Source of the DNA: Paraburkholderia piptadeniae | Lineage (GTDB): Bacteria; Pseudomonadota; Gammaproteobacteria; Burkholderiales; Burkholderiaceae | Length of the DNA stretch: 64,000 bases | Assembly (NCBI RefSeq): GCF_900007165.1 | Contig: NZ_CYGY02000056.1 | Span: forward strand, 80,707 to 144,706 | Reading direction: 5' to 3' | In this document: piece by piece, positions 63,788-64,000 of the stretch | Layout: each line of letters starts with the position of its first letter | How positions within the stretch are numbered: position 1 is the stretch's first letter | Notes under the pieces: model-generated | What the model saw: only the letters and a program-made list of their open reading frames with translations | What the model was told of the DNA's origin: nothing | Databases searched by the model: none | Made by a program: the position numbers and the translations under genes

Positions 63788-64000
63788 AATAACCAAGGGA
63801 GACGCCAGCCAGCGCCTCTTCATAGTGCACGTTACTGCAAGGAATAACGTCCAGCCGTGCGACCGGTAGCAGCTCGTTGACGTGACCCACATGGTTGGCA
63901 CGCAATGGTCCGTTGTCCAGGTGCGGAGCTGACGTTTGAACGTCTGGACAGAGTCGTGGGTGAATGTCCGGAGATGGCCGGTGGACTAAACCGCTCGCGC
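63788..64000. other. Window end, no gene seen
   Basis: No open frame with coding character; the plus strand runs out of the window. Confidence 0.4.

Overview
The window is a high-GC proteobacterial chromosome segment whose gene content, GC-ending codon use and protein wording point to Burkholderiaceae, most likely Paraburkholderia, Caballeronia or Burkholderia (inference from remembered families, not a search). No rRNA, tRNA or CRISPR array was seen.

Bases 1-42,010 are an intact, densely packed core or secondary-chromosome region. In order it holds: the end of a class II aldolase gene; a minus-strand acid-sugar operon (kdgT-like permease, four-carbon acid sugar kinase, PdxA2, DeoR regulator) with repeated operator-like sites; a DUF2322 gene; a siroheme nitrite/sulfite reductase plus DUF934 pair; the cyoABCD quinol oxidase operon facing a MocR-type regulator; two YeeE/YedE half-transporters; a FadD-type acyl-CoA ligase; AraC, histone-deacetylase-like and TetR genes, the last with twin palindromic operators; a PQQ alcohol dehydrogenase, dihaem cytochrome c and ankyrin operon; a porin; HAD and HDOD proteins; an AraC/MFS pair; a YVTN beta-propeller and DUF2380 gene; and a two-component system downstream of an RND efflux operon.

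Bases 42,010-44,650 are an accessory patch (integrase scrap, broken hypothetical gene, lower GC) that cuts off the C-terminus of a fumarylpyruvate hydrolase gene. Bases 44,650-51,440 are an aromatic-acid (gentisate) catabolic block: gentisate 1,2-dioxygenase, a flavin monooxygenase split by an in-frame stop, a creatinase-like M24 protein without metal ligands, an aromatic-acid MFS carrier and a MarR regulator whose start codon lies 15 bp from that of the carrier. Because two of its enzymes are broken, the pathway is probably non-functional here.

Bases 52,197-54,949 are an intact cyanate cluster (cynR, cynT, cynS, DUF1348). From 55,059 to the end the sequence is in decay: a short-chain dehydrogenase pseudogene with two internal segments inverted, several truncated secreted genes, an inverted-repeat element with a long palindrome, an intact three-repeat glycosidase-like lipoprotein, long non-coding stretches, and finally an in-frame chimera of a secreted protein with the C-terminal part of an ornithine cyclodeaminase.

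I do not see a clearly new multi-gene system. The most unusual signals are the shuffled SDR gene, the secreted/OCD chimera, the repeat-bearing glycosidase lipoprotein, the metal-less M24 protein and the DLD signature of the PQQ dehydrogenase.
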